NCBI GenBank assembly: GCA_016931085.1
Contig: JAFGFO010000365.1
Coordinates: 1-21,464, forward strand
Length of the DNA stretch: 21,464 bases
Direction: 5' to 3'
From: Thermoflexales bacterium
GTDB lineage: Bacteria; Chloroflexota; Anaerolineae; Fen-1058
In this document: positions 1-7,943 of the stretch, piece after piece
How positions within the stretch are numbered: the stretch's first letter is position 1
Layout: each line of letters begins with the position of its first letter
Made by a program: the position numbers and the translations under genes
The notes under the pieces: generated by a model
Databases searched by the model: none
Seen by the model: the letters and a program-made list of their open reading frames with translations, nothing else
What the model was told of the DNA's origin: nothing

Positions 1-30
1 CGGAAGTCTGGCTAGCCACTCGACACTCAG

Positions 31-2685
31 ATGCGGCCTCAAAAGCGCCGACCCCACGGTGTACCCCGAATTCTGCAACACTCTCATGATAGGCTAGAAA
101 CGTGTGACGACTGTATCCGGCGATTGGAAGAGGCCGAAAAGCTCTACCAGGGCGAATTCCTGGCCGGCTTCTTTATAAACGACAGCGAAGCCTTCAGCGG
201 GTGGAGCACGCTCTGGCGGGAACGGCTTCATCGCCAGGTGATGGACGCGCAAGGCCAACTGGCAAAGCACTACGAGGGGCAAGGGGACTATGAAAGAGCT
301 TGCTACTATGCACAGCGGCAGGTGGAACTCGAGCCGTGGCGGGAAGAGGCTCACCAACACTTGATGCGCCTGCTGGTCCGCAGCGGTCAACGCAGCGCGG
401 CTTTGCAGCAATACAAGACGTGCCGCCAAATCCTGGCCGATAACCTGGACGTCGAGCCCTCAGAAGACACGCAGCGCCTGTACAGGCGAGTGAGATTGGT
501 TTCAGAGCTGGGAGCACACAATCTGCCTCCCCAGGTGACCCCTTTTGTAGGCCGGGAAGTCGAACGCCGCCAGGTGGGGAGGCGCCTGGTCGATCCAGAT
601 CACCGGCTCTTGACGCTGGTCGGTCCTGGCGGCATCGGCAAAACACGCCTGGCCATCCAGGTCGCTTACGAAAATCGCCTGGCCTTTCTCCACGGCGTCT
701 GCTTTGTGTCGCTGGCCCCTCTCCCATCGGCCCAGTTCCTGGTTTCAGCCATCGCCGGCGCCCTCCAGCTCCGTTTCCAGGGCCAGGCGGAACCCAAAGA
801 GCAACTACTCGACGCGCTGCGGGAGCGAGACATGCTGCTCCTACTCGACAACTTTGAGCACTTGATTGAGGACGGCACAGGCCTGTTGGTCGATGTTTTA
901 CAAAGCGCGCCAGCGGTCAAGTTCCTGGTGACCTCCCGGCAGCGGCTCGATCTGTACGGCGAGACAGCCTTCGACGTCGAAGGCTTAGAGCTCCCGGAGG
1001 GGAGAGACGGCGAAAAGGCGGCGGGATACAGCGCGGTAGACTTGTTCCTGCGCAGCGCCGACAGGGCACAGGCCGGATTCAGGCCGGTCGACGAGGCTTG
1101 GGCAGACGTGGTGCGTATCTGCCGCCTGGTAGGCGGCATGCCGTTGGGGATCGAGTTGGCGGCCTTCTGGGTGCGAACGCTCTCCTGCCGGGACATTGCG
1201 GCTGAGATCGAACGAAACCTGGCCTTTTTGAGCGCGACGAGGCGGGGTGTTCCCCCACGGCACGCCAGCATACAGGCCGCCTTTGATCATTCGTGGGAGC
1301 GTCTCTCAGCGGAGGAACAGCGCGCCTTTCAAAAACTGGCCGTTTTCCAAGGTGGATTCGATCGCGAAGCCGGGAAGCAAGTGGGCGCTGCGGCGTTGGC
1401 GACCTTGTCGGCCCTGGTGGACAAGTCTTTCTTGAACGAGATACCCACCGGGCGCTACACTTTCCACGAGTTGATGCGGCAGTATGCGGCCGACAAACTG
1501 GCCCAGGACCCGCGCGAAGCCGAAACGACGCACGACGATCACTGCCGCTACTATGCTGTTTTCGTCGACGACCAGGTACGCCGTTTCCAGGCCGGCCAGC
1601 AGCGAGAGGCCTTGGACGCGATCGAGGCCGAGATCGACAACGTGCGCGCCGCCTGGCAGCGGGCCGTGAATCACCACGACTCTGCGGATATTCAAAACTT
1701 GATGTTGGGCTTGTACACCCTCTACCTTAACCGCGGTCGGTATCGAGAAGGGTACACCCTCCTTGAGAAGGCCACCAGTGCCCTGGAACAGTCAGACAAG
1801 GCGCAAGATGAGACAGTCCGACTCCTGGGCCAGTTGCTGTGGCGACAGGCCAATCTGTGGCGCGAGTTCTACACGGCCGGCGAGCGAAGCCGGCTCGAGG
1901 CCTCGCTGCAGCAAAGCGTCGCTCTTTTGCGAGCGAGCGGCGCCATGGGAGACCTGTCGGAAGCGCTCAGCGTCCTGGGCAATTTTCTGCGCAAGGAGGG
2001 CCAGCCCGCCGAGGCCCGGTCCCTGTTGGAAGAAAGCGTCGAGATTGGCCGCCAGGCGCAAGATCGAAGCTGCCTGGCACGCGCGCTCGACAACCTGGGA
2101 GGCCTGGTGCGTGCCACAGGTGACCTGGCCCAGGCCAAGCAACTGATCCAGGAAAGCCTGGCTATTCACCGCGAGCGCCGTCACCTGGCGGGGATGGCCT
2201 GCAACCTCAACAGCCTGGCCATGGTGGCCTACGCGCTGGGCGAGCCGGCCCAGGCCGAACGACTTTTTCTCGAAAGCAAGGCCGCCTTCGAAGAACTGGG
2301 CAACCCGGTCTGGGTAGCCGCCACGATCTACAATGCCGGCGAGGTATGCCGCAGGTCGGGCCAGGACCAAGCCGCGGCCCGCTATTTACGAGATGCCTTG
2401 CAGAGAACCACAACCACGTCTGTAGCGCGCTTGCCGCTGAATATACTCCACGGGCTGGCGGGGCTTTTGGGCAAGCAAGCTCAGCACAAGCAAGCTTACG
2501 AGCTGGCGATTTTTGTAAAAAATCATCCGATGACAGAGCTTTCCATCCAAGAAGATATCGGTCCCCTCCTGGCCGAATTAGAAAGTAAGCTGCCGCAAGA
2601 CCTGGCAGCCGCGGCGCAGGCGCGGGTCAGGTCCTGGTCGCTCGGCGACGCGGTGGCAGAGGCGCTGACTGAGGCCGGCGCTTGA
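31..2685 (+). CDS. BTAD / NB-ARC ATPase / TPR regulator (AfsR-SARP-like), N-terminus missing or broken
   Basis: This is a large STAND-type signal-transduction ATPase of the AfsR/SARP kind. Residues about 20-155 form a bacterial transcriptional activation domain (RLETCDDCIRRLEEAEKLY, then EPWREEAHQHLMRLL). An NB-ARC ATPase follows, with Walker A GPGGIGKT at 198-205 and Walker B MLLLLDNFE at 268-276. Residues about 560-840 are helical repeats of TPR type. Family members normally begin with a winged-helix DNA-binding domain of about 100 residues, and none is present here. An in-frame TAG lies at 13-15, and no Shine-Dalgarno sequence precedes the ATG at 31. The start is therefore only the first available one, and the gene is either frameshifted near its 5' end or decayed. 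The BTAD and ATPase assignments are strong. The target genes are unknown, although the next two genes on the same strand are candidates. Confidence 0.82.
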   Translation: MRPQKRRPHGVPRILQHSHDRLETCDDCIRRLEEAEKLYQGEFLAGFFINDSEAFSGWSTLWRERLHRQVMDAQGQLAKHYEGQGDYERACYYAQRQVELEPWREEAHQHLMRLLVRSGQRSAALQQYKTCRQILADNLDVEPSEDTQRLYRRVRLVSELGAHNLPPQVTPFVGREVERRQVGRRLVDPDHRLLTLVGPGGIGKTRLAIQVAYENRLAFLHGVCFVSLAPLPSAQFLVSAIAGALQLRFQGQAEPKEQLLDALRERDMLLLLDNFEHLIEDGTGLLVDVLQSAPAVKFLVTSRQRLDLYGETAFDVEGLELPEGRDGEKAAGYSAVDLFLRSADRAQAGFRPVDEAWADVVRICRLVGGMPLGIELAAFWVRTLSCRDIAAEIERNLAFLSATRRGVPPRHASIQAAFDHSWERLSAEEQRAFQKLAVFQGGFDREAGKQVGAAALATLSALVDKSFLNEIPTGRYTFHELMRQYAADKLAQDPREAETTHDDHCRYYAVFVDDQVRRFQAGQQREALDAIEAEIDNVRAAWQRAVNHHDSADIQNLMLGLYTLYLNRGRYREGYTLLEKATSALEQSDKAQDETVRLLGQLLWRQANLWREFYTAGERSRLEASLQQSVALLRASGAMGDLSEALSVLGNFLRKEGQPAEARSLLEESVEIGRQAQDRSCLARALDNLGGLVRATGDLAQAKQLIQESLAIHRERRHLAGMACNLNSLAMVAYALGEPAQAERLFLESKAAFEELGNPVWVAATIYNAGEVCRRSGQDQAAARYLRDALQRTTTTSVARLPLNILHGLAGLLGKQAQHKQAYELAIFVKNHPMTELSIQEDIGPLLAELESKLPQDLAAAAQARVRSWSLGDAVAEALTEAGA

Positions 2686-2784
2686 TTGGAATGAATGGCG
2701 AAAGATGGCTATCTCCTGCGCTCTCTGACCAGTCTTGCCCGTTCCCTCACCCCCCTTCCTGATACTTTCCTGATAATCAAAGCA

Positions 2785-2790
2785 TATAAT
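2785..2790 (+). promoter_or_regulatory. Possible -10 box (TATAAT) upstream of the microprotein gene
   Basis: A perfect TATAAT lies 54 nt before the ATG at 2845, in the AT-richer gap after the regulator gene. No good -35 hexamer is visible at the right distance (ATACTT at 2762-2767 would give a 17-nt spacer). The rest of the 159-nt gap holds no gene and no clear terminator. Confidence 0.4.
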
Positions 2791-2844
2791 AAGGGTCAAG
2801 TTGAAGGCCCAATTGGCTAAAAGCCCTACGATGGGGGAGTCGTC

Positions 2845-3072
2845 ATGACCCAATCTCAACATTATCTATCCTACCTGCTTCGCCTGTGGCGCTCTGGCGA
2901 GGGTGAAAAAGCCGCCTGGCGAGCTTCCCTGGAGAGCCCGTTGACGAGGGAACGGCTGGGCTTTGCCAGCTTGAAAGCCTTGTTTGCGTTCCTGGAGACC
3001 CAGGCTGAAGCGGGAGAACTGGGAACAGACGTGAAAGACAAACCAACGACAAAAGGAGGCGAACGCGTATGA
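2845..3072 (+). CDS. Conserved-looking 75-residue microprotein, function unknown
   Basis: This is a small soluble protein with no signal peptide or membrane segment. Its core reads HYLSYLLRLWRSGEGEKAAW, then RASLESPLTRERLGFASLKA, then LFAFLET, and a polar tail follows. I recognise this pattern (LLRLW, WRASLE, GFASL, LFAFL) from memory as recurring in small Chloroflexota proteins near BTAD-type regulators, but I cannot name a family or function. The start has a clear Shine-Dalgarno GGGGGAG at 2833-2839, 5 nt upstream. A TATAAT lies further upstream. The stop codon TGA overlaps an ATG preceded by a second strong Shine-Dalgarno, which suggests that a translationally coupled gene once followed. 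The neighbours are a signal-transduction ATPase upstream and a secreted surface protein downstream. That it is a real gene is likely; any role is speculation. Confidence 0.72.
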   Translation: MTQSQHYLSYLLRLWRSGEGEKAAWRASLESPLTRERLGFASLKALFAFLETQAEAGELGTDVKDKPTTKGGERV

Positions 3073-3077
3073 TCTGA
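3053..3077 (+). promoter_or_regulatory. Orphan Shine-Dalgarno and two-codon ORF after the microprotein
   Basis: AAGGAGG at 3053-3059 sits 9 nt before an ATG at 3069-3071 that overlaps the microprotein stop as ATGA. The reading frame opened is Met-Ile-TGA only. This looks like the remains of a coupled downstream start. Confidence 0.45.
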
Positions 3078-3196
3078 CGGTTGGTAAAACACCTGTTTGC
3101 CGAAGGTCTCCGACCGAGGCGAAATCGGGCTCGGCCAGGCAAGCTTTGCTCGTCCTGACCGGGTCATTGCAAGCCTATAAACAAAGAGAGGAAACA

Positions 3197-6100
3197 ATGA
3201 AAAGCAAATTTTGGCAAGCCTTATTTTTCATGACGCTCCTGCTCCTGGTGGGAGCGGGGCTAACGGCCAGTGCCGCCGATAAAGCCTCACCTGAGGCGGC
3301 GGCGAGCGCTCGGGTGAACGACGGGGCAGCCTCGCCGCGCGAGGCCCGCTCCCCCCTGGCTTTTACAACCATCATCACCGTCAACACGACGGCCGACACC
3401 TATAACGAGACCCAAACCAGGACCTGTTACTTTACTCGAAGCATGTACTCGGCCGCATCCGATGGCAAGTGCAACCTGCGCCGGGCGCTGGTCGAGGCCA
3501 GCCACCGGCCGATGACAGATCGCCCCATCCTGATCAAGTTCAACCTTCCCCTGACGGACACCAACTATAACGCCGTTACGGGGACGTGGACGATTGTCAT
3601 GGATGGCGACTATTCCAGCAGCGCCAGCGGGGAGGCTCTCGTGCCCGGCGATTTCGATAATCCCGAAAACCCCGACAGCTACGTCACGATCGACGGCGCG
3701 ACGCAGAGTGACATCGGCGGGCGCAGCAACGGCTACCCCATCGTCGTGATCAACAGCGGCCACACGCTCGACCTGGTCGGAGTCAGCCACAACACCATCC
3801 GCAACCTGGCCTTTAACGGCGGCGGCGGCGTCTTTTTGAACGATGTCTCCGGCGTGGGCGGCAGCAACCTGGTGGAGAGTGTCTGGGTAGGCTTGAATGC
3901 CGACGGAACAGAGATCGTGCCCGGCGACAATCCCGACATTACCCTGGCCGGCGGCGGCATCAGCATCCAGGGTGACGGCAACACGATCAGCGGCACCATC
4001 GTCACCGGCTCCAATGGCGGCATCTCGGTCCAGGGAAATGACAACCTCATCCAGTACAACACCATCGGCACCCGCGGCGATAAAACCGTCCCGGCCGACA
4101 GGCTCACGTGTGTCGCGTCCAACCTCTACAACCCGGCGCAGTGGTATGGCGGCTGGGGCTTTAGCATCTCCAGCGGCAGCAATAACCAGTTCATCCACAA
4201 CGCCGTCGCCGGCGCCCATTCGCCCCACTCCCCAACCGAAACGGCCCCACCCGCGATCTGGACGGCCGGCTCCAACAATCTCTTTGCTTACAATACCATC
4301 GGCATCGACGGGGCCGGCAACGAAGTCGGCACCTGCGGCCAGGGCATCTTTGTCACCGGCCAGAGCATCCAGGTGCTGACCAACACCATCGTGAACGCCC
4401 GCACCAGCTTTTTCGTGGCCGACACGGACGATCCCACCGCGGGCGCGATCTTTGTCAACGACAGCTCGCCGCTGGCGCGCCAGTTCACCATCCGCAACAA
4501 CATCGTGCGCGACAGCACCAGCCGGGTGATCGAATTCGGCCCGGCCGTGCCCGAATCGCTGCGCCTGTTCGAGCCGCCCCGCATCGTGAGCATCAGCGGC
4601 ACGCTGGTGGTGGGAGAGACCGAGCCCGGCTACGACTGCCCCAACTGCCTGGTCGAGCTGTACCTGGACGACCTGAGCGAGGGGCAAGACGCGCTGCAGT
4701 TGTTGACGACGGCCGTGATCGACGACGTGGCCGGCACGGCCCGCTTCACGGCCACGCTGCCCAGCCCCTTGCCGGCCGATCGTGGCATTCGCCTGACGGC
4801 CACGACCCAAGACGATTACGTCATCGGCGACTACCTGGCCGGCACGACCACCCAGATGTCCCCGGCGTACGGGATCGACGCCACCTACACCCGCCAGTTG
4901 GCGCCCGGCTGGAACCTCTTTTCAATCGACGTGACCCCGCCCAGCCCCGCCATCGCCGACGTGCTGAGCAGCCTGGCCGGGCAGTACGACGTGGTGCTGG
5001 CTTTCGACGGCGGGCCGGCCGGCGGCGCCAAGACCTACGACCCCGCCAACCCCGCCTCGAGCGACCTGAGCACCATCGACGTGGCGCACGGCTACTGGAT
5101 CCACATCACGGCCGCCACGACCCAGACCTTGCGCCTCGACTATGAGCCAGCGCGCAACGACACCGCCATCCCGCTCTACACCGGCTGGAACCTCGTCAGC
5201 TACCTGCCGGACGTGAGCATGCCCGTCACCAGGGCTTTGGACAGCATCGCCGGAGACTATACGCTCGTCCAGAGCTTTGACGGGGGCGGCAAGACCTACA
5301 TGCCGGGCCAACCCCTGTACAGCGACCTGGCCGAGATGGAGCCGGGCTTTGCCTACTGGATCAAAGCGAGCGGGGTGGTCAGCCTGACCTATCCCGGCTA
5401 CCTGGCCGAACGGAGTCCGTCTGAAACCAGTTCCTCGAGCACAGCAGCCCAAGGAGCGGCTGCCTCCTATTTTTTTACCCCAACCACTGAGTGGGCCGAT
5501 TTCTACGGCGTTGCGACCCTCAGTGGTTATTCCGCTCCTCGCAACGCCAGCGTGGTAGCTTACGACCCAAGCGGTGTCGCGGCGGGTGCCTTTACGGTTC
5601 ACACCCCGCCCTACTATGGCTTCCTGCACGTTTACGCCGACGACCCCAACACGGCCGGGGACGAAGGGGCGCAGGCCGGCGACGAGATCCGCTTCACCAT
5701 CAACGGCCGCCTAGCCACCCCGTCGAAATCGGCCACGTGGACCGCGCGTGGGGACGCCACAGAGCTCAACCTGAACGTCGTCATGCCCTTCCAAAGCACC
5801 AACGAGTGGTCCGACTTTTGGGGGACGCTGACGCTCAACGGCGCGCCGGCGCCGGTGGGCACCATCGTCGCCGCCTACGACCCGGCCGGCCTGTACATCG
5901 GCGACTATGTCCTGACGGCGGCTGGGCAGTATGGCTTTCTGCACGCCTACGGCGACGACGCGAGCACGGCCGCCGACGAGGGGGCCGTGGTGGGCGACGC
6001 GCTCAGCTTCAGGGCCTTTCTGCCGCTGAGCACCACCCCCATCGCCCTCACGCCGAGCGCGAGTGCCACCTGGCAGGGGCGCGGCAGCCGGACGGAGATC

Positions 6101-6901
6101 AACCTGTCCGGCACAGCGGGGCCGGTGGCACCCAGCGCGGTACGCATCGCCGGCCCCATCAATGGCCAGCCCAACGTGCCCTATACCTTCACCATCACTG
6201 TCGACCCGGTGGATGTGACGACACCCCTCGATTATGTCATCGAGCGCACGGATGTCACACAGCCAGTAACGGCCAGCCTGGGGCGGGAGATCGTCTTTAG
6301 AAACGTCTCCTGGGCCACGGAGGGTCCCAAGCACATCACCGTCACAGCCAGCAACGAGGCTGGCGACGCTGTGGGCACGTACACGATCGCGATCGGGGCC
6401 GCAGCGCCACGCCCGGAGGTGTTCCACATGGGGCCATTGGGCGGCACGTGGGTCTTTACGAATCCCTTGGGGCTGAGGACCCGCGTCAGGGTACCGGCCG
6501 GCGTGTTGACCCAAACCGCCACCTTCACCTACACGGAAAGCCGTGATCCTGCTCACGCGCCTCCGGCCGGCTTGAGGCCTGCCGGGCGCAACTTTGACCT
6601 GAGGGCCTCTTGGCCATTCAATGGGCGGATCACCGTCACGCTCGAGTACCGCGAGCAGGACTGGATGGCCGCCAACATCGATCCCGAAAGCTCGCTGCGC
6701 CTCTACTACTGGAACAGGGGCAGCAGCGCGTGGGAGAACGTCGCCACCACCTGTGGCGCACCTGTCCCCAGCTATGCCCCGTTCACGGATGCGAACGTGC
6801 TAGTAGCGACGCTGTGCCACCTGAGCGAATTCGCCCTGCTCGGCGCCGGCGGCGAGGAGAAATTCGCGATCTACTTGCCGCTTGTCGTGAAGAACAACTA
6901 A
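3197..6901 (+). CDS. Secreted CSLREA-type right-handed beta-helix surface protein with repeated C-terminal modules and YLPLVVKNN tail
   Basis: This 1234-residue secreted protein starts at the ATG at 3197, which has Shine-Dalgarno GAGAGGA at 3186-3192. A TTG 17 codons earlier lacks both a ribosome site and a signal sequence. Residues 1-26 are a Sec signal peptide ending TASA. Residues about 57-105 resemble the CSLREA N-terminal domain (here CNLRRALVEA). Residues about 155-455 are Asn/Gly-rich parallel beta-helix rungs (NTIRNLAF, NTISGTIV, NLIQYNTIG). Two GWNLFS/GWNLVS modules begin at 4907 and 5183, 92 residues apart. Two EWADFYG/EWSDFWG modules begin near 5489 and 5804, 105 residues apart. 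An Ig-like stretch and a ZU5-like segment (GGTWVFTNPLGLRTRVRVPA) follow, and the protein ends IYLPLVVKNN. No membrane anchor or LPXTG-hydrophobic-charged tail follows. It probably acts at the cell surface in glycan binding or adhesion; no catalytic residues were identified. Confidence 0.85.
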   Translation: MKSKFWQALFFMTLLLLVGAGLTASAADKASPEAAASARVNDGAASPREARSPLAFTTIITVNTTADTYNETQTRTCYFTRSMYSAASDGKCNLRRALVEASHRPMTDRPILIKFNLPLTDTNYNAVTGTWTIVMDGDYSSSASGEALVPGDFDNPENPDSYVTIDGATQSDIGGRSNGYPIVVINSGHTLDLVGVSHNTIRNLAFNGGGGVFLNDVSGVGGSNLVESVWVGLNADGTEIVPGDNPDITLAGGGISIQGDGNTISGTIVTGSNGGISVQGNDNLIQYNTIGTRGDKTVPADRLTCVASNLYNPAQWYGGWGFSISSGSNNQFIHNAVAGAHSPHSPTETAPPAIWTAGSNNLFAYNTIGIDGAGNEVGTCGQGIFVTGQSIQVLTNTIVNARTSFFVADTDDPTAGAIFVNDSSPLARQFTIRNNIVRDSTSRVIEFGPAVPESLRLFEPPRIVSISGTLVVGETEPGYDCPNCLVELYLDDLSEGQDALQLLTTAVIDDVAGTARFTATLPSPLPADRGIRLTATTQDDYVIGDYLAGTTTQMSPAYGIDATYTRQLAPGWNLFSIDVTPPSPAIADVLSSLAGQYDVVLAFDGGPAGGAKTYDPANPASSDLSTIDVAHGYWIHITAATTQTLRLDYEPARNDTAIPLYTGWNLVSYLPDVSMPVTRALDSIAGDYTLVQSFDGGGKTYMPGQPLYSDLAEMEPGFAYWIKASGVVSLTYPGYLAERSPSETSSSSTAAQGAAASYFFTPTTEWADFYGVATLSGYSAPRNASVVAYDPSGVAAGAFTVHTPPYYGFLHVYADDPNTAGDEGAQAGDEIRFTINGRLATPSKSATWTARGDATELNLNVVMPFQSTNEWSDFWGTLTLNGAPAPVGTIVAAYDPAGLYIGDYVLTAAGQYGFLHAYGDDASTAADEGAVVGDALSFRAFLPLSTTPIALTPSASATWQGRGSRTEINLSGTAGPVAPSAVRIAGPINGQPNVPYTFTITVDPVDVTTPLDYVIERTDVTQPVTASLGREIVFRNVSWATEGPKHITVTASNEAGDAVGTYTIAIGAAAPRPEVFHMGPLGGTWVFTNPLGLRTRVRVPAGVLTQTATFTYTESRDPAHAPPAGLRPAGRNFDLRASWPFNGRITVTLEYREQDWMAANIDPESSLRLYYWNRGSSAWENVATTCGAPVPSYAPFTDANVLVATLCHLSEFALLGAGGEEKFAIYLPLVVKNN
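4907..5400 (+). repeat. Two-copy GWNL(F/V)S module in the surface protein
   Basis: Both copies share the plan GWN-L-S, an interval with a proline, a segment of the form YDVVLAFDGG or YTLVQSFDGG, KTYDP or KTYMP, SDL, and finally GYWI or AYWI. They start 276 nt apart in the same frame, so this is a diverged tandem protein-domain duplication rather than a recent DNA duplication. Confidence 0.75.
5483..6110 (+). repeat. Two-copy EW(A/S)DF module in the surface protein
   Basis: The copies begin TTEWADFYG and TNEWSDFWG, 315 nt apart. Each continues with VVAYDPSG or VAAYDPAG, YYGFLHVY or QYGFLHAY, DDPNTAGDEGA or DDASTAADEGA, and ATWTARG or ATWQGRG, ending in ELNL or EINL. The spacing is about 105 residues. 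They look like two copies of one beta-sandwich domain that I cannot name. Confidence 0.75.
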
Positions 6902-6986
6902 GTTTGGCGCAGCTTGGCCGATCGGCTCGGCGGGAGCGCGTGCGAAACCCAGGCTGAGCCAAGGCCAAGAACAAAAGTTGTACCAG

Positions 6987-7029
6987 GCTTCCCAGTGATG
7001 CGTCAACCATCACTGGGAAGCTCTTTCTG
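6987..7029 (+). terminator. Rho-independent terminator after the surface-protein gene
   Basis: This is a perfect 14-bp stem, GCTTCCCAGTGATG (6987-7000) with CATCACTGGGAAGC (7008-7021). The loop is 7 nt, and a T-rich run TCTTTCTGTTT follows on the + strand. It separates the surface-protein gene from the promoter at 7039. Confidence 0.8.
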
Positions 7030-7038
7030 TTTGAGGGG

Positions 7039-7067
7039 TTGCAGCCTGGCACAAGTTCAGGTACAAT
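7039..7067 (+). promoter_or_regulatory. Sigma-70-type promoter of the methyltransferase/DUF362 pair
   Basis: TTGCAG (7039-7044), a 17-nt spacer and TACAAT (7062-7067) match a vegetative promoter closely. Transcription would begin near 7074. That places the in-frame ATG at 7068 outside the transcript and supports the start at 7098. Confidence 0.65.
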
Positions 7068-7097
7068 ATGCACATCTCAGCGTTTTTGGAGGACGTC

Positions 7098-7943
7098 ATG
7101 AACTTGTCCGACATCGTCAGCCGCCAGATCCCAAGCCCCTGGGCCGAGGGGGACAAGATCCCCTGGAACGAGCCCGGCTTTAGCCAGCGCATGCTGGAGG
7201 AGCACTTGAGCCAGGCGCACGACCAGGCCAGCCGCCGCCTGGACAAGATCGACGCGCACGTGGCCTGGATACACACCGCGCTGCTGGCCGGCCGCCCCAC
7301 CCGCATCCTCGACCTGGGCTGCGGGCCAGGCCTGTACGCCAGCCGGCTGGCCAGGCTGGGCCACACCTGCGTGGGCATCGACTTTTCACCCGCCTCCATC
7401 ACCTACGCGCTCGAGACCGCCCAGGCCGAGAGGCTGGCCTGCACCTACGTGCAGCAAGACATCCGGACGGCCGACTATGGCGGCGGCTTTGGCCTGGTGA
7501 TGTTCGTCTTTGGCGAGTTCAACCCCTTTCGCCCGGCGGACGCCGAGCATATCCTGCGCAAGGCGTTCGACGCGCTGGCGGACGACGGCATACTCTTGCT
7601 CGAAGTATCCACTTTCGAGGCGGTCAAAAGGGACGGCAAACAAGCCCCGATATGGTTCTCGGCTCCTTCCAGCCTGTTTTCCGCCCAGCCGCACGTTTGC
7701 CTGGTCGAAAACTTTTGGGACGCGGCCAGCAGCGTCGCCACGAATCGCTATTTCGTGATCGACGCCGCCACCGGCGGCGTGAGGCGCATGATATGTTGTA
7801 CCCAGGCCTACACGGACGAGCAATATCGCGCGATGCTAGCCGGATGTGGCTTTGGTGCAATCACGTTCTATCCCGCGCTGACGGGCGCGGAAGACGAGAC
7901 GCAGCGAGATCTCTTTGTCATTGTCGCGAGGAAAAGCCGATGA
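7098..7943 (+). CDS. Class I SAM-dependent methyltransferase
   Basis: This is a 281-residue cytosolic methyltransferase with the Rossmann fold. Motif I is ILDLGCGPG (Asp72 to Gly78), and the acidic residue that binds the SAM ribose is Asp95 in VGIDFSP. Length and fold fit the methyltransferase-25/11 type of small-molecule enzymes; the substrate cannot be read from the sequence. The ATG at 7098 has Shine-Dalgarno GGAGGA at 7088-7093. An earlier in-frame ATG at 7068 abuts the -10 box and is rejected. The stop overlaps the start of the next gene as ATGA, so the two are translationally coupled and probably work together or on related substrates. The first 60 residues, before motif I, are mostly helical and could form a substrate lid. 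Confidence 0.88.
   Translation: MNLSDIVSRQIPSPWAEGDKIPWNEPGFSQRMLEEHLSQAHDQASRRLDKIDAHVAWIHTALLAGRPTRILDLGCGPGLYASRLARLGHTCVGIDFSPASITYALETAQAERLACTYVQQDIRTADYGGGFGLVMFVFGEFNPFRPADAEHILRKAFDALADDGILLLEVSTFEAVKRDGKQAPIWFSAPSSLFSAQPHVCLVENFWDAASSVATNRYFVIDAATGGVRRMICCTQAYTDEQYRAMLAGCGFGAITFYPALTGAEDETQRDLFVIVARKSR

Noticed and set aside
3146..3187. TATAAA at 3176-3181 as a promoter for the surface-protein gene
   Set aside because: Transcription would start inside the Shine-Dalgarno, and no -35 hexamer lies at an acceptable distance.
3146..3196. TTG start 17 codons upstream of the surface-protein ATG
   Set aside because: No ribosome site fits it, and the extension would place polar residues before the signal peptide. 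ATG 3197 has GAGAGGA just upstream.
3287..4810. 507-residue open frame on the minus strand opposite the beta-helix gene
   Set aside because: It mirrors codon bias of the real + strand gene in high-GC DNA, has low-complexity Gly/Asp/Val/Ala composition and no domain. The + strand product has a signal peptide and recognisable domains.
7068..7097. Earlier in-frame ATG for the methyltransferase
   Set aside because: It abuts the -10 box at 7062-7067 and would lie upstream of the predicted transcription start. ATG 7098 has GGAGGA at a good distance.
7652..7939. 96-residue N-terminal extension of the DUF362 protein
   Set aside because: It runs inside the methyltransferase gene in another frame and would bury the Tat signal. 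The ATG at 7940 gives a Tat lipoprotein signal at the very start and a 4-nt overlap.
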